DNA of 64,000 nucleotides from assembly GCF_004361815.1 (NCBI RefSeq), contig NZ_SNWA01000001.1, forward strand, positions 1,426,001 to 1,490,000, in the 5' to 3' direction. Source of the stretch: Paraburkholderia sp. BL10I2N1. Its GTDB lineage: Bacteria > Pseudomonadota > Gammaproteobacteria > Burkholderiales > Burkholderiaceae. Below are positions 1 through 8,593 of this stretch, one piece after another. Positions within the stretch are counted from its first letter, which is position 1. Each line of letters begins with the position of its first letter. The notes under the pieces were generated by a model. That model saw nothing but the letters and a program-made list of their open reading frames with translations. It was not told the origin of the DNA and ran no database searches. The translations under genes were made by a program, and so were the position numbers.

Positions 1-236
1 TGTAGTCGGCCGTCAGGTGGTAAATCACGCCGCCAGCCTGCGTGTGGCCGCCCCGCCCGGGGATCAGGCGGGCCGATTTTACTATCTCAAAAATACCCTG
101 CTTGGCACGCCTGTTCCGGCATGTTGTGCAGCGATGCTCTCCATTTAACGCTGCGGCCATCAACGCAGCTACAGCGCTAAAACCGACATTCTATGCGAGA
201 GCGGCCAATCGTACAGCTAAGTTATCCAATGAGAGT

Positions 237-245
237 TGTGGATAA
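237..245 (-). promoter_or_regulatory. DnaA box (perfect consensus)
   Basis: The plus strand reads TGTGGATAA, the exact complement of TTATCCACA. It is the strongest of several TTATCC-type sites in the first 450 bases. Binding by DnaA is inferred from consensus only. Confidence 0.6.
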
Positions 246-406
246 CCTCTGAATATCTACTGGGACTGCGTGTGTGTGGATTCTTGATAACGTCAGTAGA
301 GGTATCCAGGGCAGCTGAAGTTATCCGGACTTCCGGCGCCCGATACACTCACAATCCGCCTGGTTGTAGTTTACGCAGACCATTGACTTTGCTGGAAAAA
401 CTTCAG

Positions 407-446
407 TTGTCCACAGGGGAAGCCGATGCTTGTTAACTATTACTAC
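407..446 (+). repeat. Composite module, copy A: DnaA-like box, 14 bases, 17-mer
   Basis: TTGTCCACA (407-415) is followed after 14 bases by TTGTTAACTATTACTAC (430-446). The same arrangement occurs in inverted orientation at 3525-3564 with an identical 17-mer and an identical 14-base spacer length, although the spacer sequences differ. Beyond the 17-mer both copies continue into GTATAC-containing AT-rich DNA. Preserved spacing with divergent filler suggests two bound sites held at a fixed distance. Confidence 0.7.
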
Positions 447-505
447 ATACGTATACGTAAATATTAGAAAAACCTTAGGGATCGGTTGCTGGAAATGGAG
501 AAACG

Positions 506-530
506 AAAAAAACCCGCAAAAGGCGGGTTT
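506..530 (-). terminator. Rho-independent terminator of ybdK
   Basis: On the minus strand, about 33 bases after the ybdK stop, a stem AAACCCGC/GCGGGTTT closes a short T-rich loop and runs straight into a run of T. The position fits the end of the antiporter-ybdK transcript. Confidence 0.85.
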
Positions 531-562
531 CTTCGAAGACCGTGACGGCCCGAGGCCGGAAT

Positions 563-1678
563 TTACGCCCGCCATTGCAGACATTGTTGCCGCACGGCCT
601 CGTGAAGCGACTTTTCTTCGGCAAATACGCCGCGCAACCAGGTCGCATCATTGACCTGTCCGCGCGCGATCGTGCCGATCTCTTGCAATGCCTTACCGGA
701 GCCCAGCACATCGGCGTGCGGCGCAATCCGGTCCAGCGTCGCAATGATGTCTTCGGAAATCGTCCGGCGCTCGCCGGTCTGCGGATCGATGCAGGTGCCC
801 GCAAGGCCAAAGCGGCATGCCTCGAAACGGTTGAAGGTGTAGACGAGGTAATCGTCTTCTTTCGGCGTGAGAGGTTTGTCCAGCAACAGATGGCGTGCCA
901 GCGTCTGGATGTAGCAGGCGATCGCCGCGGCGCGATCAACTGACATCGGCGTATCCATCACGCGCACTTCGATCGTGCCGAAGCCGGGTTTCGGCCGGAT
1001 ATCCCAGTAAAAATCCTTCATGCTGTTCACCACGCCCGTGTGGACCATCTTCGAAAAGTATTCTTCGAAGCTGTCCCACGTCAGCACAAACGGCGCGCGG
1101 CCCGACAGCGGAAAGGCGAACACCGAATTCAGGCGTGCGGAATGAAAACCGGTGTCCACACCCTGTACGAACGGCGAGGAAGCAGACAGCGCGATGAAGT
1201 GCGGAATAAAACGCGACATCGAATGCAGCAAAAACAGCGCGCTGTTGGGATCCGGACAGCCGATATGCACGTGCTGGCCAAACACCGTGAACTGCTTCGC
1301 GAGATAGCCATACAGTTCGGACAGGTACTGAAAGCGCGGTGTATCGACGATTTGCCGCTCGCTCCATTGCTGGAATGCGTGTGTTCCGCCGCCGCACAGT
1401 CCGACGTTCAGCCGGTCGGCCGCGGCGACGAGCGTGTCGCGGATCGTGCGCAGATCGGTCAATGCCTGTTCGTGCGACGTACAGATGCCCGTCGACAGCT
1501 CGATCATGCTTTCGGTGATTTCCGGCGTGATGTTGCCGGGAATCTTTTCGTCCTTGATAAGCCGCAGCAGATCGGAAGCGGCTTTGGTCAGATCATAGTC
1601 GTGGGTGTTGACGATCTGCATTTCGAGTTCGATACCGAAGGTGAACGGTTTCGAATCGACAAACGGTTCGAGTGACAT
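563..1678 (-). CDS. ybdK: YbdK-type carboxylate-amine ligase (glutamate-cysteine ligase family 2)
   Basis: A 371-residue protein of the GCS2 family, ATP-dependent ligases that join a carboxylate to an amine; E. coli YbdK has only weak glutamate-cysteine ligase activity and its true substrate is unclear. Visible family motifs are FGIELEMQ at residues 14-21, GGGTH at 96-100 and GQHVHIG at 134-140. Length is normal for the family. The ATG follows a GGGA-type ribosome site. It lies 87 bases downstream of the antiporter gene on the same strand, so the two are probably cotranscribed, and it is followed by a clear terminator. A separate, unrelated glutamate-cysteine ligase (gshA) is present at 28.1 kb, so this protein is unlikely to be the main glutathione enzyme. 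Confidence 0.93.
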   Translation of the reverse strand: MSLEPFVDSKPFTFGIELEMQIVNTHDYDLTKAASDLLRLIKDEKIPGNITPEITESMIELSTGICTSHEQALTDLRTIRDTLVAAADRLNVGLCGGGTHAFQQWSERQIVDTPRFQYLSELYGYLAKQFTVFGQHVHIGCPDPNSALFLLHSMSRFIPHFIALSASSPFVQGVDTGFHSARLNSVFAFPLSGRAPFVLTWDSFEEYFSKMVHTGVVNSMKDFYWDIRPKPGFGTIEVRVMDTPMSVDRAAAIACYIQTLARHLLLDKPLTPKEDDYLVYTFNRFEACRFGLAGTCIDPQTGERRTISEDIIATLDRIAPHADVLGSGKALQEIGTIARGQVNDATWLRGVFAEEKSLHEAVRQQCLQWRA

Positions 1679-1765
1679 GGCGTCCCTAGGTTACTGGCTC
1701 GCCCGACCGGTCGCGTGGATCCGGTCGGCCGTATTCAATGCCGGGTGGTGAAAAAGTGCGACCGC

Positions 1766-2971
1766 CTATTCTTCGCGCCGCTCGCCGACCAGCGCGAGAC
1801 TGCGGTAGACAAGCCATGGCCCCACAAGCTGCAGCACGACAATCGAGCACATCACGACGGCGCGCAGCAGCGGATCGAGATTCGGATAAAGATCGTAGGT
1901 GTCCTCGACGAGCAGATACGCGAGAGCGGACATGGGCGAAAGCGACAACCCGAGTGCCATACCCTGCTTCCAGTTCAGTCCGCTCGGTTTCGCGAAGGCG
2001 AGCACCCCGACCAGTTTGCCGACGAGCCGCGCAACGATCAGCCCGAGCGCGGCCACGCCTCCGAGCGCGATGTCTCGCCATTCGAACGTCGTCAGCGTCA
2101 GCACGAACAGAATCACGGTGAGCAGCCAGCCGGCGGTGCCGAAATGCTGCGGCCACAACTGCGGGCGCGCTTCGAGATTTTTCACGATGATGCCGGCGGC
2201 AAGCAGGCTCAGGATCGTCGACAGTTTGAACAGATGGGCGATCGCGATAGCCAGCAGTACGAGACCGAACAGCGCGACAAACGAATGCTCGTCCTGCATG
2301 TTCATTCGTCGATAGAAGAAATTGCAGGCGCGCGCAAGTGCGTACGCAAGCACCAGCGAACCGATCAACAGATAAAGCGGCTGCAGGATCGTGGCGAGCA
2401 CATTGCCGTAAATCTCCTGATGCAACCAGCCTGATGCGAGCTTTTCAATCACTACGGCATACATGCTGTTGAGCGCGGTCAATGTCATCAGACGTTGCGT
2501 CACCTGGCCCTCAGCTCGCAGCTCCGTTTTGAGCTGAATCACCATCGCGGGCGAAGTGGCCATCGCGATGGCCGCGAGCACCATCGCCACCATGGTCGAC
2601 ACGTGCAGAAACAGCAGAACGGCAAGGACAAGGACAAATGTCAGCGTTGCTTCAGCAATGCTCGACAGGATCAACCAGGGATTGCGGCGAATCCAGCGCA
2701 GATCGAGCCGGCTGCCGAGTTCGAAAAGCAGCAGACCGAGTGCGACATTGAGCAGCGGGCCTGCCGCCCTTGCGGCATCTGCATCGATCACACCGAAACC
2801 TGCCGAACCGGCGATCAGGCCAATCACCGCGTAACCGGAAATACGCGGCAGACGCCATGCGCGATAGCAGAGTTCGCCACACAGACCGGCCGCGAGCAGC
2901 GCGAGACCGGCCCAGAAAATTGCGTCGGGCGCGAGTGGCCAGGCTGGAAAAAATGAAAACGCCGACTTCAT
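1766..2971 (-). CDS. Kef-type cation:proton antiporter (Na_H_Exchanger family)
   Basis: About 401 residues, almost entirely hydrophobic, with roughly twelve membrane segments and the fold region typical of monovalent cation:proton antiporters (CPA2). A conserved ATSPAMVIQ stretch marks the core. There is no C-terminal RCK/TrkA nucleotide-binding domain, so it is shorter than KefB/KefC (about 600 residues). The reading frame is open to 3109, but the ATG at 2971 is preceded by AAAGGAGAAG at good spacing and gives a normal first membrane segment, whereas the upstream extension is basic and lacks a start signal. It is followed by ybdK. The ion transported cannot be told from sequence. Confidence 0.9.
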   Translation of the reverse strand: MKSAFSFFPAWPLAPDAIFWAGLALLAAGLCGELCYRAWRLPRISGYAVIGLIAGSAGFGVIDADAARAAGPLLNVALGLLLFELGSRLDLRWIRRNPWLILSSIAEATLTFVLVLAVLLFLHVSTMVAMVLAAIAMATSPAMVIQLKTELRAEGQVTQRLMTLTALNSMYAVVIEKLASGWLHQEIYGNVLATILQPLYLLIGSLVLAYALARACNFFYRRMNMQDEHSFVALFGLVLLAIAIAHLFKLSTILSLLAAGIIVKNLEARPQLWPQHFGTAGWLLTVILFVLTLTTFEWRDIALGGVAALGLIVARLVGKLVGVLAFAKPSGLNWKQGMALGLSLSPMSALAYLLVEDTYDLYPNLDPLLRAVVMCSIVVLQLVGPWLVYRSLALVGERREE

Positions 2972-3524
2972 CGTGGTGGCTTCTCCTTTTGCAGCAACGG
3001 CAAGCAGCGCGAACCGGCAGAAACGCCGGCGACGGGATAAACACGTTGCGCCAACCAGCGTTGCGAGTTGAACGATCGGGTGAAAACTGAACGAACGCGC
3101 AGGAACCACAGGACTGCGAGCGGCGAGTCTGCGCGCGGCGTTAAAGCTTGCCAGACACGTGCGTATGAACGCCGTCGACCTGTGAATCAGATTGTTGTCG
3201 ACGGGTAACCGTTCCGTTGTTGCGCACGCTGGTCAAACAAGGCATGCGCGTGGGGGAACGGCGATTGTGCCATAGCTTTTTCGCACTCGACCGAAAACAC
3301 TGCAACATGCGCGCAAAGCGGTAAAAACTGACGTCATCTTCGCAGGAGCAGGAAAAAACGACCGTTTGTAGAGAACTGCGCGGCAGTGAACAGACAGACG
3401 CAGTCGTATCGATGTAGCCAGGCTGGTCGAATTTCGTTTTCGCCAAATGACGGTTTACAGCCCGCCCTTCTTGCCGATGACGGGCGGGCTAGCCCTTGGT
3501 TTACATGTTTACCTGTATGTATAC

Positions 3525-3564
3525 GTAGTAATAGTTAACAAGGGCACTGCGTTTCTGTGGATAA
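3525..3564 (-). repeat. Composite module, copy B: DnaA box, 14 bases, 17-mer (inverted)
   Basis: Read on the minus strand, a perfect TTATCCACA box (3564-3556) is followed after 14 bases by TTGTTAACTATTACTAC (3541-3525). It matches copy A at 407-446 in order, spacing and 17-mer sequence, but faces the opposite way, so the two copies bracket the antiporter-ybdK pair. Confidence 0.75.
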
Positions 3565-3736
3565 CATCGGTTTACCACGAGGAATCAGTCGCTTGCAGAA
3601 CGCATAACCGGATGCATAGCGTGTGTGGCTGGCGCGCGCTGCCGAGAATAACTTTTGGGACCCAGCCAGGGGCGCGCGGGTTACCCCGTTTACGTCCACA
3701 TCGATTCCACATCAGTTGCGCCTGCTTTCCACGGTG

Positions 3737-3760
3737 TTATCCACAGCCGGGCGTGGATAA
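3737..3760. promoter_or_regulatory. Pair of convergent DnaA boxes
   Basis: A perfect TTATCCACA at 3737-3745 on the plus strand is followed six bases later by CGTGGATAA (3752-3760), which is TTATCCACG on the minus strand, an eight-of-nine match. The pair lies just outside the 3' end of mnmC. Confidence 0.6.
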
Positions 3761-3770
3761 CTTTTGCTGG

Positions 3771-5738
3771 TCAGCCGACGCTGCCGTGACGTAATGCCCT
3801 AAGAAGAAAGCGTGCAGGGTCGATCGCTTCGGAGAGGTCCCGTTCTATGGGCCACGGTTCGCCTTCGATTTGCGAGGCGATGAGTTCCGCACCCAGTGCC
3901 GCCCATACAAGACCGCGTGAACCGTAGGCGAATGCTCCGTGCAGGCCGTAGGCGCGCGGGAGATCGAGTGGCCAGGCGCCGCGCAGACGGTCGGCTTCAC
4001 GGGCGGCCGCATTTTCGTCAGCTAGCGTGCCGATTATCGGCAGACGGTCGCTGGCGACGCAGCGAAACGCGACGCGTCCGCCCAGCATGGCGATTTGCTG
4101 CGGGTCGATCGCGCCGTTGAGCGTCGGCAGCATCTGCCCGATACGCGCAAGATTCTCGGCGTGACCGGGTGCGCGCAGCGAAGGGTCGGGATCGTCTATA
4201 TCGTAGGTCGCGCCGGTGAGCGCGATGCCATTGGCTAGCGGTACGACGTAACCCTCACCGATCACCGGAATGTGTAAACCTGACACGATGCCCGCGGGCA
4301 AAACTGTCAACTGGCCGCGTACGCTGCGCGTCGACGCATAGTTGAGACCCGCGACGCGCGCGGCGTCGTGCGCGTTCGCAACGATGACAATGGGCGCCCG
4401 AGCGACGAGCTGGTTAGCGTCGTCGAATACATTCCAGTCTTCGCCGGATCGTTCGATGCGCGACACCTGCACACCGAAGCGTCGTTCAAGTTGCCCGCCT
4501 GCAGCGGCGCATTGTGCCGCGCAAAGCGACGCGGGATCGAGCCAGCCACCGCGCGGAAAAAACCAGCCACCGTTTGCCACGTCGATGTTCGCGATACGTC
4601 GCGCCTCTTCGCGCGACATCGGCACAACGTAGTCCGGGGGATAGGCAAACGACGCGAGTGCCCCAGCCATCGCTCGCGATTCTTCGTCGCTGGCGGCTAG
4701 CTGAAGCAGGCCCTCTGGACCGCGTGTCAGTGGTTGACCTGCGCGCTCGAGCGTACTCCAGCGCTGCAACGCGTACAGAAATCCGGCTCGCGTGATGCGC
4801 GACGCGACGCTGTCGTCTCGCGAAAGCATCGGATGAAACACGCCTGCCGGATTACCCGACGCGTCGCGCGCTAGCGCGTTGTGACGCTCCAGTGCTGTCA
4901 CTCGCCAGCCGCGTGCGGCGAGTCGTTCGATCACTGCACAGCCGGCGAGGCCGGTGCCGATCACGATCGCATGACGTTCGCCGACGGCGAGCGGCAACGG
5001 CGGTTCATGTCGACGTACCCGCCAGCGCGGCGCAAAGCGGCCGACCAGCATCGCGCGTTTCCAGCCGAAGCCATCGACTTTTTTATACTCGAAGCCGCTT
5101 CCCTGGAGCGCGCGTTCTACGTCGCCGGCACTGGTATAAGTGGCGAACGTGGCGCCATCGCCCGCGATCCTGGCGAGCTGCCTGAAGATGACCGGCGTCC
5201 ACAACTCAGGATTTTTCGCGGGAGCAAAGCCATCGAGATAGAACGCGTCCGCGCGTAACCAGAGCGACGGCAAAGTTTCTGTTGCATCACCGAAGACCAG
5301 CGTCAGCGTGATGCGCCCACCTTCGAATTCGAGTCGGTGCGTGCCGGGCACAAGCGTTGGCCACGCATCGACGAGCATTTGCGCAAGCGCGGCGATCGAT
5401 GCATCTGCAACGGTCGCTTCGTATGCACGACGCAGATCCGCCTGCAAAAACGGGTGTTTTTCGGTCGACACGAAATGCAGACGTTCGCAACGGGCGGGGT
5501 CGGCTCGCCACGCTGCCCAGGTCATCAGAAAGTTGATGCCCATGCCGAAGCCGGTTTCCATCACCGTGAAAACGCGCCTGCCCTGCCATCGTTCAGGCAG
5601 GTCGTTGCCGCGGAGAAACACGTGTTCGGCCTGCGCGAAGCCGCCTACTGCGCTGTGATAGATGTCGTCGTAGTGCGGCGAGAAGGGGGTGCCGTTGTCG
5701 CGAAAAGCAAGATTGGCAGGAGTCAGCGGCTCGGTCAT
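3771..5738 (-). CDS. mnmC: Bifunctional tRNA mnm5s2U34 biosynthesis protein MnmC
   Basis: A 655-residue fusion that finishes the wobble modification mnm5s2U34 in tRNA. The N-terminal half is the SAM-dependent methyltransferase, with ETGFGMGINF at 61-70 and a YLDGFAPAKNPELW block near 170. The C-terminal half is the FAD-dependent oxidoreductase that removes the carboxymethyl group, opening with the dinucleotide motif GTGLAGCAV near 257. Length matches E. coli MnmC. MnmE, encoded at 44.9 kb, acts earlier in the same pathway. The gene ends at the DnaA-box segment. Two short hairpins precede it (5785-5799 and 5825-5846). Confidence 0.96.
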   Translation of the reverse strand: MTEPLTPANLAFRDNGTPFSPHYDDIYHSAVGGFAQAEHVFLRGNDLPERWQGRRVFTVMETGFGMGINFLMTWAAWRADPARCERLHFVSTEKHPFLQADLRRAYEATVADASIAALAQMLVDAWPTLVPGTHRLEFEGGRITLTLVFGDATETLPSLWLRADAFYLDGFAPAKNPELWTPVIFRQLARIAGDGATFATYTSAGDVERALQGSGFEYKKVDGFGWKRAMLVGRFAPRWRVRRHEPPLPLAVGERHAIVIGTGLAGCAVIERLAARGWRVTALERHNALARDASGNPAGVFHPMLSRDDSVASRITRAGFLYALQRWSTLERAGQPLTRGPEGLLQLAASDEESRAMAGALASFAYPPDYVVPMSREEARRIANIDVANGGWFFPRGGWLDPASLCAAQCAAAGGQLERRFGVQVSRIERSGEDWNVFDDANQLVARAPIVIVANAHDAARVAGLNYASTRSVRGQLTVLPAGIVSGLHIPVIGEGYVVPLANGIALTGATYDIDDPDPSLRAPGHAENLARIGQMLPTLNGAIDPQQIAMLGGRVAFRCVASDRLPIIGTLADENAAAREADRLRGAWPLDLPRAYGLHGAFAYGSRGLVWAALGAELIASQIEGEPWPIERDLSEAIDPARFLLRALRHGSVG

Positions 5739-6151
5739 GAGGGTAAAAATGAGCGTTCGAAGCCAGGTTCGCCAGTGCAGAAAGCCCTTGTTACAAGGGT
5801 TACACGGCAGTACGTGAGGACAGAAGCGTTGGCAAAAACCAACGCTAGCGGGCCTTTCAGGGCAGCTGGCACACCTGCTTCGGTGGCCTCAAACCCCAAA
5901 TCCACCGAAACCTTACTGGATAAGGCGAAGAACCGTGTAATTCTTCGAAACCCTTGTCCTGATTGGGTTTGCGCTGCGCTATCATAGCAAGCGCCGCACA
6001 GGGAAGCGGCAGCGCGGCCGTCGCGTAGTATGCTGCGCGGCGCGTTTGTCCGGAGCGTTCCGGCACCGTCGCTGCTCGACGGCGCGGCACGCGCACGTAT
6101 AATCGGCGCGTTCGCGCTGTTCGTGTCAACCTAAACCAGAAAGGAACCTTA
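5739..6151. other. Intergenic region upstream of mnmC and the HU gene
   Basis: A divergent regulatory region with no gene. It holds two hairpins next to mnmC: CCCTTG/CAAGGG around TTA at 5785-5799, and AGCGTTGG/CCAACGCT around CAAAAA at 5825-5846. The HU promoter lies at 6076-6103, and an AAGGAA ribosome site precedes the HU start codon. Confidence 0.6.
6076..6103 (+). promoter_or_regulatory. Sigma-70-type promoter for the HU gene
   Basis: A perfect -10 hexamer TATAAT at 6098-6103 is preceded by TCGACG (four of six to TTGACA) with a 16-base spacer. It lies about 50 bases upstream of the HU start. Confidence 0.65.
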
Positions 6152-6430
6152 ATGAACAAACAGGAACTGATCGACGCCGTCGCAGGTCAGACGGGCGCCA
6201 GCAAAGCTCAAACCGGCGAAACGCTGGACACGCTGCTTGAAGTAATCAAGAAGTCGGTGTCGAAGGGTGACGCAGTCCAGTTGATCGGCTTTGGCAGCTT
6301 CGGTTCGGGCAAGCGTGCGGCACGTACGGGCCGCAACCCGAAGACCGGTGAAACCATCAAGATTCCGGCCGCGAAGACTGTCAAGTTCACGGCCGGCAAG
6401 GCGTTTAAGGACGCAGTCAACAAGCGCTAA
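6152..6430 (+). CDS. HU-family DNA-binding protein
   Basis: A 92-residue nucleoid protein. Like other HU proteins it should form a dimer that bends DNA with little sequence specificity, aiding compaction, replication and recombination. The beta-arm signature GFGSF and the RTGRNPKTG tip region are intact, and length is typical. A strong ribosome site (AAGGAAC) precedes the ATG, a perfect -10 lies upstream and a strong terminator follows, as expected for a highly expressed single gene. Which HU paralogue it is (hupA or hupB type) I cannot tell. Confidence 0.96.
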   Translation: MNKQELIDAVAGQTGASKAQTGETLDTLLEVIKKSVSKGDAVQLIGFGSFGSGKRAARTGRNPKTGETIKIPAAKTVKFTAGKAFKDAVNKR

Positions 6431-6454
6431 GCACCTTGTGCTTTGTTGTTGACG

Positions 6455-6478
6455 CCCGCCACAGGCGGGTTTTTTTTT
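6455..6478 (+). terminator. Rho-independent terminator of the HU gene
   Basis: Stem CCCGCC/GGCGGG with loop ACA is followed directly by nine T residues, 25 bases after the HU stop codon. Confidence 0.92.
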
Positions 6479-6567
6479 CGTCCGCGTTTTTGTTTGAGCT
6501 TGGGTTTGCGCTGGCGTTTGCAGCGCTGTTTACCTTGGCGTTCGCGTGATTGCACGCTAAGGCAACT

Positions 6568-6619
6568 CCGCCGGCAAGGCGCGATCTCTTGATCGATGGA
6601 TGCCGGCGGCAAGTTTTTT
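6568..6619 (+). terminator. Large hairpin followed by a T run, next to the IS left end
   Basis: CCGCCGGCA (6568-6576) pairs with TGCCGGCGG (6601-6609); the 24-base loop contains a second small stem GATC/GATC. Six T residues follow at 6614-6619. It looks like a rho-independent terminator, but no gene of its own lies just upstream apart from HU, which already has one. Confidence 0.5.
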
Positions 6620-6742
6620 AGCTAACCCAACTTTCGCTATTCGCCCGTCGATTCCAGTGTTTTTCACCGATTTCTGATATGGCTGCCTCGGTAACTCTTT
6701 GATTTGTCGTGTGAGTGCGCGCGGGGGATTGGCAGAATCGCT

Positions 6743-6757
6743 TGTAGTGAAGACCTT
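6743..6757 (+). repeat. 15-base direct repeat flanking the transposase gene, left copy
   Basis: TGTAGTGAAGACCTT occurs here, 56 bases before the transposase start, and again at 8579-8593 where it contains the transposase stop codon. Both copies are inside the IS, internal to its terminal inverted repeats. Confidence 0.85.
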
Positions 6758-6798
6758 GGTCCTTGGCAGTCGTACGGCGAGGATCCTACACTGGCCGA

Positions 6799-8583
6799 AT
6801 GTTCCTCAAGCGCACACAGCGGATCAAGGACGGCAAGACGCACCAGTACTGGAGCGTGGTGGAGAATCGGCGTCTGTTGAATGGCAAGGTCGCGCAGCGC
6901 CAGGTGCTGTACCTGGGCGAGATCAACGACAGTCAGCAACTCGCCTGGCGCAAGACGATCGAAGTGTTCGACGAAGGCGCCAAACGCCAGGTTGCGCTGT
7001 TTGCGGAAGGTGCGCAGCCGGCAGATGACGCCAAGGCAGTGGGCGTGCGGTTGAGCGAGTTGCAATTGAAGCGCCCGCGGCAGTGGGGAGCGTGCTGGCT
7101 GTCTTGCGTGCTATGGCAGCAGCTAGGCCTGGACGCATTCTGGTCGGCGCGCCTGCCGGCTTCACGCAAAGGAACGCGCTGGCTGCAGGTGTTGCAGACC
7201 CTGGTGGCGTATCGGCTGATCGATCCGGGCTCGGAATGGCGTCTGCACCGGCACTGGTTCACGTCAAGCGCGATGGCGGATCTATTGGAAGCCGACTTTG
7301 CGCTGGCCGGCAAAGATACGCTGTATCGTTGCCTGGACAAGTTGCTGCCGCACAAGGACACCTTGATGCTGTTTCTCAAGCAGCGTTGGGGCGAACTGTT
7401 CGGCGCCTCGTTCGACGTGCTGCTATACGATCTGACCAGCACCTACTTCGAGGCCGACACGCCGCGGGAAGCACCGGACAAGCGTCAATACGGCTATAGC
7501 CGCGACAAGCGCGGCGACTGCCGGCAGGTCGTGATCGGCCTGATTGTCACGCCGGAGGGCTTTCCCCTGAGCTACGAAGTGCTGGCCGGCAACACCGCAG
7601 ACTGCACCACGCTGTCCGATCTGCTCAAGCGTATCGAGACCCGACACGGCAAGGCCAATCGGATCTGGGTCATGGACCGCGGCATCCCAACAGAAGAGAC
7701 GTTGGCACAGATGCGCCAGATGGGCGCCTTTTACCTCGTAGGCACACCTAAGGGTCGCTTGAGCAAGCTGGAGCAGTCATTCCTCCCAGCGCCGTGGGAG
7801 CATGTCCGGGAAGGGATGCAGGTCAAGCGCCTGCCCCTGGAGAGCGAAACGTATGTGCTTGCCGTGAGCGAGCAGCGGATCGGCAAAGAACGTGGCATGC
7901 GGCTGCGCCGGCTCAGGCGCTACGTGGAAAGGCTCAGGCAGTGCCGTACGCAAAGCCTCACACGCGACCAGCTACTGATGAAAGTGGGCGCGGCCAGGCA
8001 GGACGCCGGGCGAGCCGCGAGCCTGATCAGACTGACATTGCCACAGAGCCATGAAGTCGTCACGCCGGACACCTTCCGCTTTGAACTTGACCGTAAGAAA
8101 TTGCGTCAGGTGCGGCACCGCGAAGGCCGTTATCTGTTGCGCACCAACCTCTCGAGTCACGACCCGGCGCAGCTTTGGACCTTCTACATTCAGCTCACGG
8201 AAGTCGAGCAGGCGTTCAAGGAACTCAAGCATGATCTGGCTATCCGACCGATCTACCATCACAAGGAAGAGCGCATCGAAGCGCACATCTTCGTGGCCTT
8301 TCTGGCGTATTGCCTGCAGGTCACGCTCAAATACCAGCTCAAGCGGGCCGCGCCAGGTTTGACACCCCGAGCGGCGCTGGAGAAATTCAGGACCATGCAG
8401 ATGGTCGATGTTCATCTGCCCACCACTGACGGGCGCCATCTGATCCTGTCGCGCTACACGCAGCCGGAACCCGAACACCGTCTCCTGCTCGACCAGTTAG
8501 GTCTCAAGCTGCCCGCGCAGCCACCGCCGAAAATCACCGCCCAGCCATCGCCAATCGTCCCTACGCGCGCCCACGCCCTGTAG
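6799..8583 (+). CDS. IS1634-family DDE transposase
   Basis: A 594-residue transposase that should cut and rejoin DNA at the ends of its own element. A DDE triad can be proposed: Asp in LLYDLTSTYFE, Asp in IWVMDRGIP and Glu in EVEQAFKELK, followed by a typical HxxKEERIEAHIFVAFLAYCL-like C-terminal block. The frame opens at 6763, but the ATG at 6799 (MFLKRTQ...) begins where the family normally starts. The C-terminal tail is proline-rich. No frameshift or stop is seen, so the protein is probably functional. Confidence 0.92.
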   Translation: MFLKRTQRIKDGKTHQYWSVVENRRLLNGKVAQRQVLYLGEINDSQQLAWRKTIEVFDEGAKRQVALFAEGAQPADDAKAVGVRLSELQLKRPRQWGACWLSCVLWQQLGLDAFWSARLPASRKGTRWLQVLQTLVAYRLIDPGSEWRLHRHWFTSSAMADLLEADFALAGKDTLYRCLDKLLPHKDTLMLFLKQRWGELFGASFDVLLYDLTSTYFEADTPREAPDKRQYGYSRDKRGDCRQVVIGLIVTPEGFPLSYEVLAGNTADCTTLSDLLKRIETRHGKANRIWVMDRGIPTEETLAQMRQMGAFYLVGTPKGRLSKLEQSFLPAPWEHVREGMQVKRLPLESETYVLAVSEQRIGKERGMRLRRLRRYVERLRQCRTQSLTRDQLLMKVGAARQDAGRAASLIRLTLPQSHEVVTPDTFRFELDRKKLRQVRHREGRYLLRTNLSSHDPAQLWTFYIQLTEVEQAFKELKHDLAIRPIYHHKEERIEAHIFVAFLAYCLQVTLKYQLKRAAPGLTPRAALEKFRTMQMVDVHLPTTDGRHLILSRYTQPEPEHRLLLDQLGLKLPAQPPPKITAQPSPIVPTRAHAL

Positions 8584-8593
8584 TGAAGACCTT
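8579..8593 (+). repeat. 15-base direct repeat flanking the transposase gene, right copy
   Basis: Identical to 6743-6757. The TAG within the repeat is the transposase stop codon. Confidence 0.85.

Larger units (their letters stand above)
1..562. other. Non-coding segment left of ybdK with DnaA-box-like sites
   Basis: I see no convincing gene here. The segment holds one perfect DnaA box (237-245), a one-mismatch box (407-415) and weaker TTATCC-type sites near 222, 271 and 321. A 17-base motif at 430-446 recurs inverted at 3525-3541. A palindromic AT-rich run with core ACGTATACGT lies at about 449-458, and the ybdK terminator is at 506-530. Bases 1-28 read on the minus strand have coding-like GC3 from a possible GTG start, but only nine codons are inside the window. 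Confidence 0.6.
2972..3770. other. 800-base non-coding segment with DnaA-box cluster
   Basis: This gap between mnmC and the antiporter is long for this genome and holds no credible gene. It carries a GC-rich inverted repeat AGCCCGCCC/GGGCGGGCT at about 3461-3491, the second copy of the composite module (3525-3564), and two more DnaA boxes at 3737-3745 and 3752-3760. An origin or other DnaA-controlled site is a fair inference. Confidence 0.6.

Noticed and set aside
1..28. Possible gene start on the minus strand running off the left edge (GTG at 28, begins VIYHLTADY)
   Set aside because: GC3 pattern looks coding, but only nine codons are visible, the ribosome site is weak, and no family can be assigned.
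3141..3446. 101-codon open frame on the minus strand upstream of the antiporter
   Set aside because: Codon use is not GC3-biased, there is no ribosome site or recognisable domain, and it covers the promoter region.
3461..3491. GC-rich inverted repeat AGCCCGCCC/GGGCGGGCT considered as a terminator
   Set aside because: No T run on either strand and no gene ends nearby.
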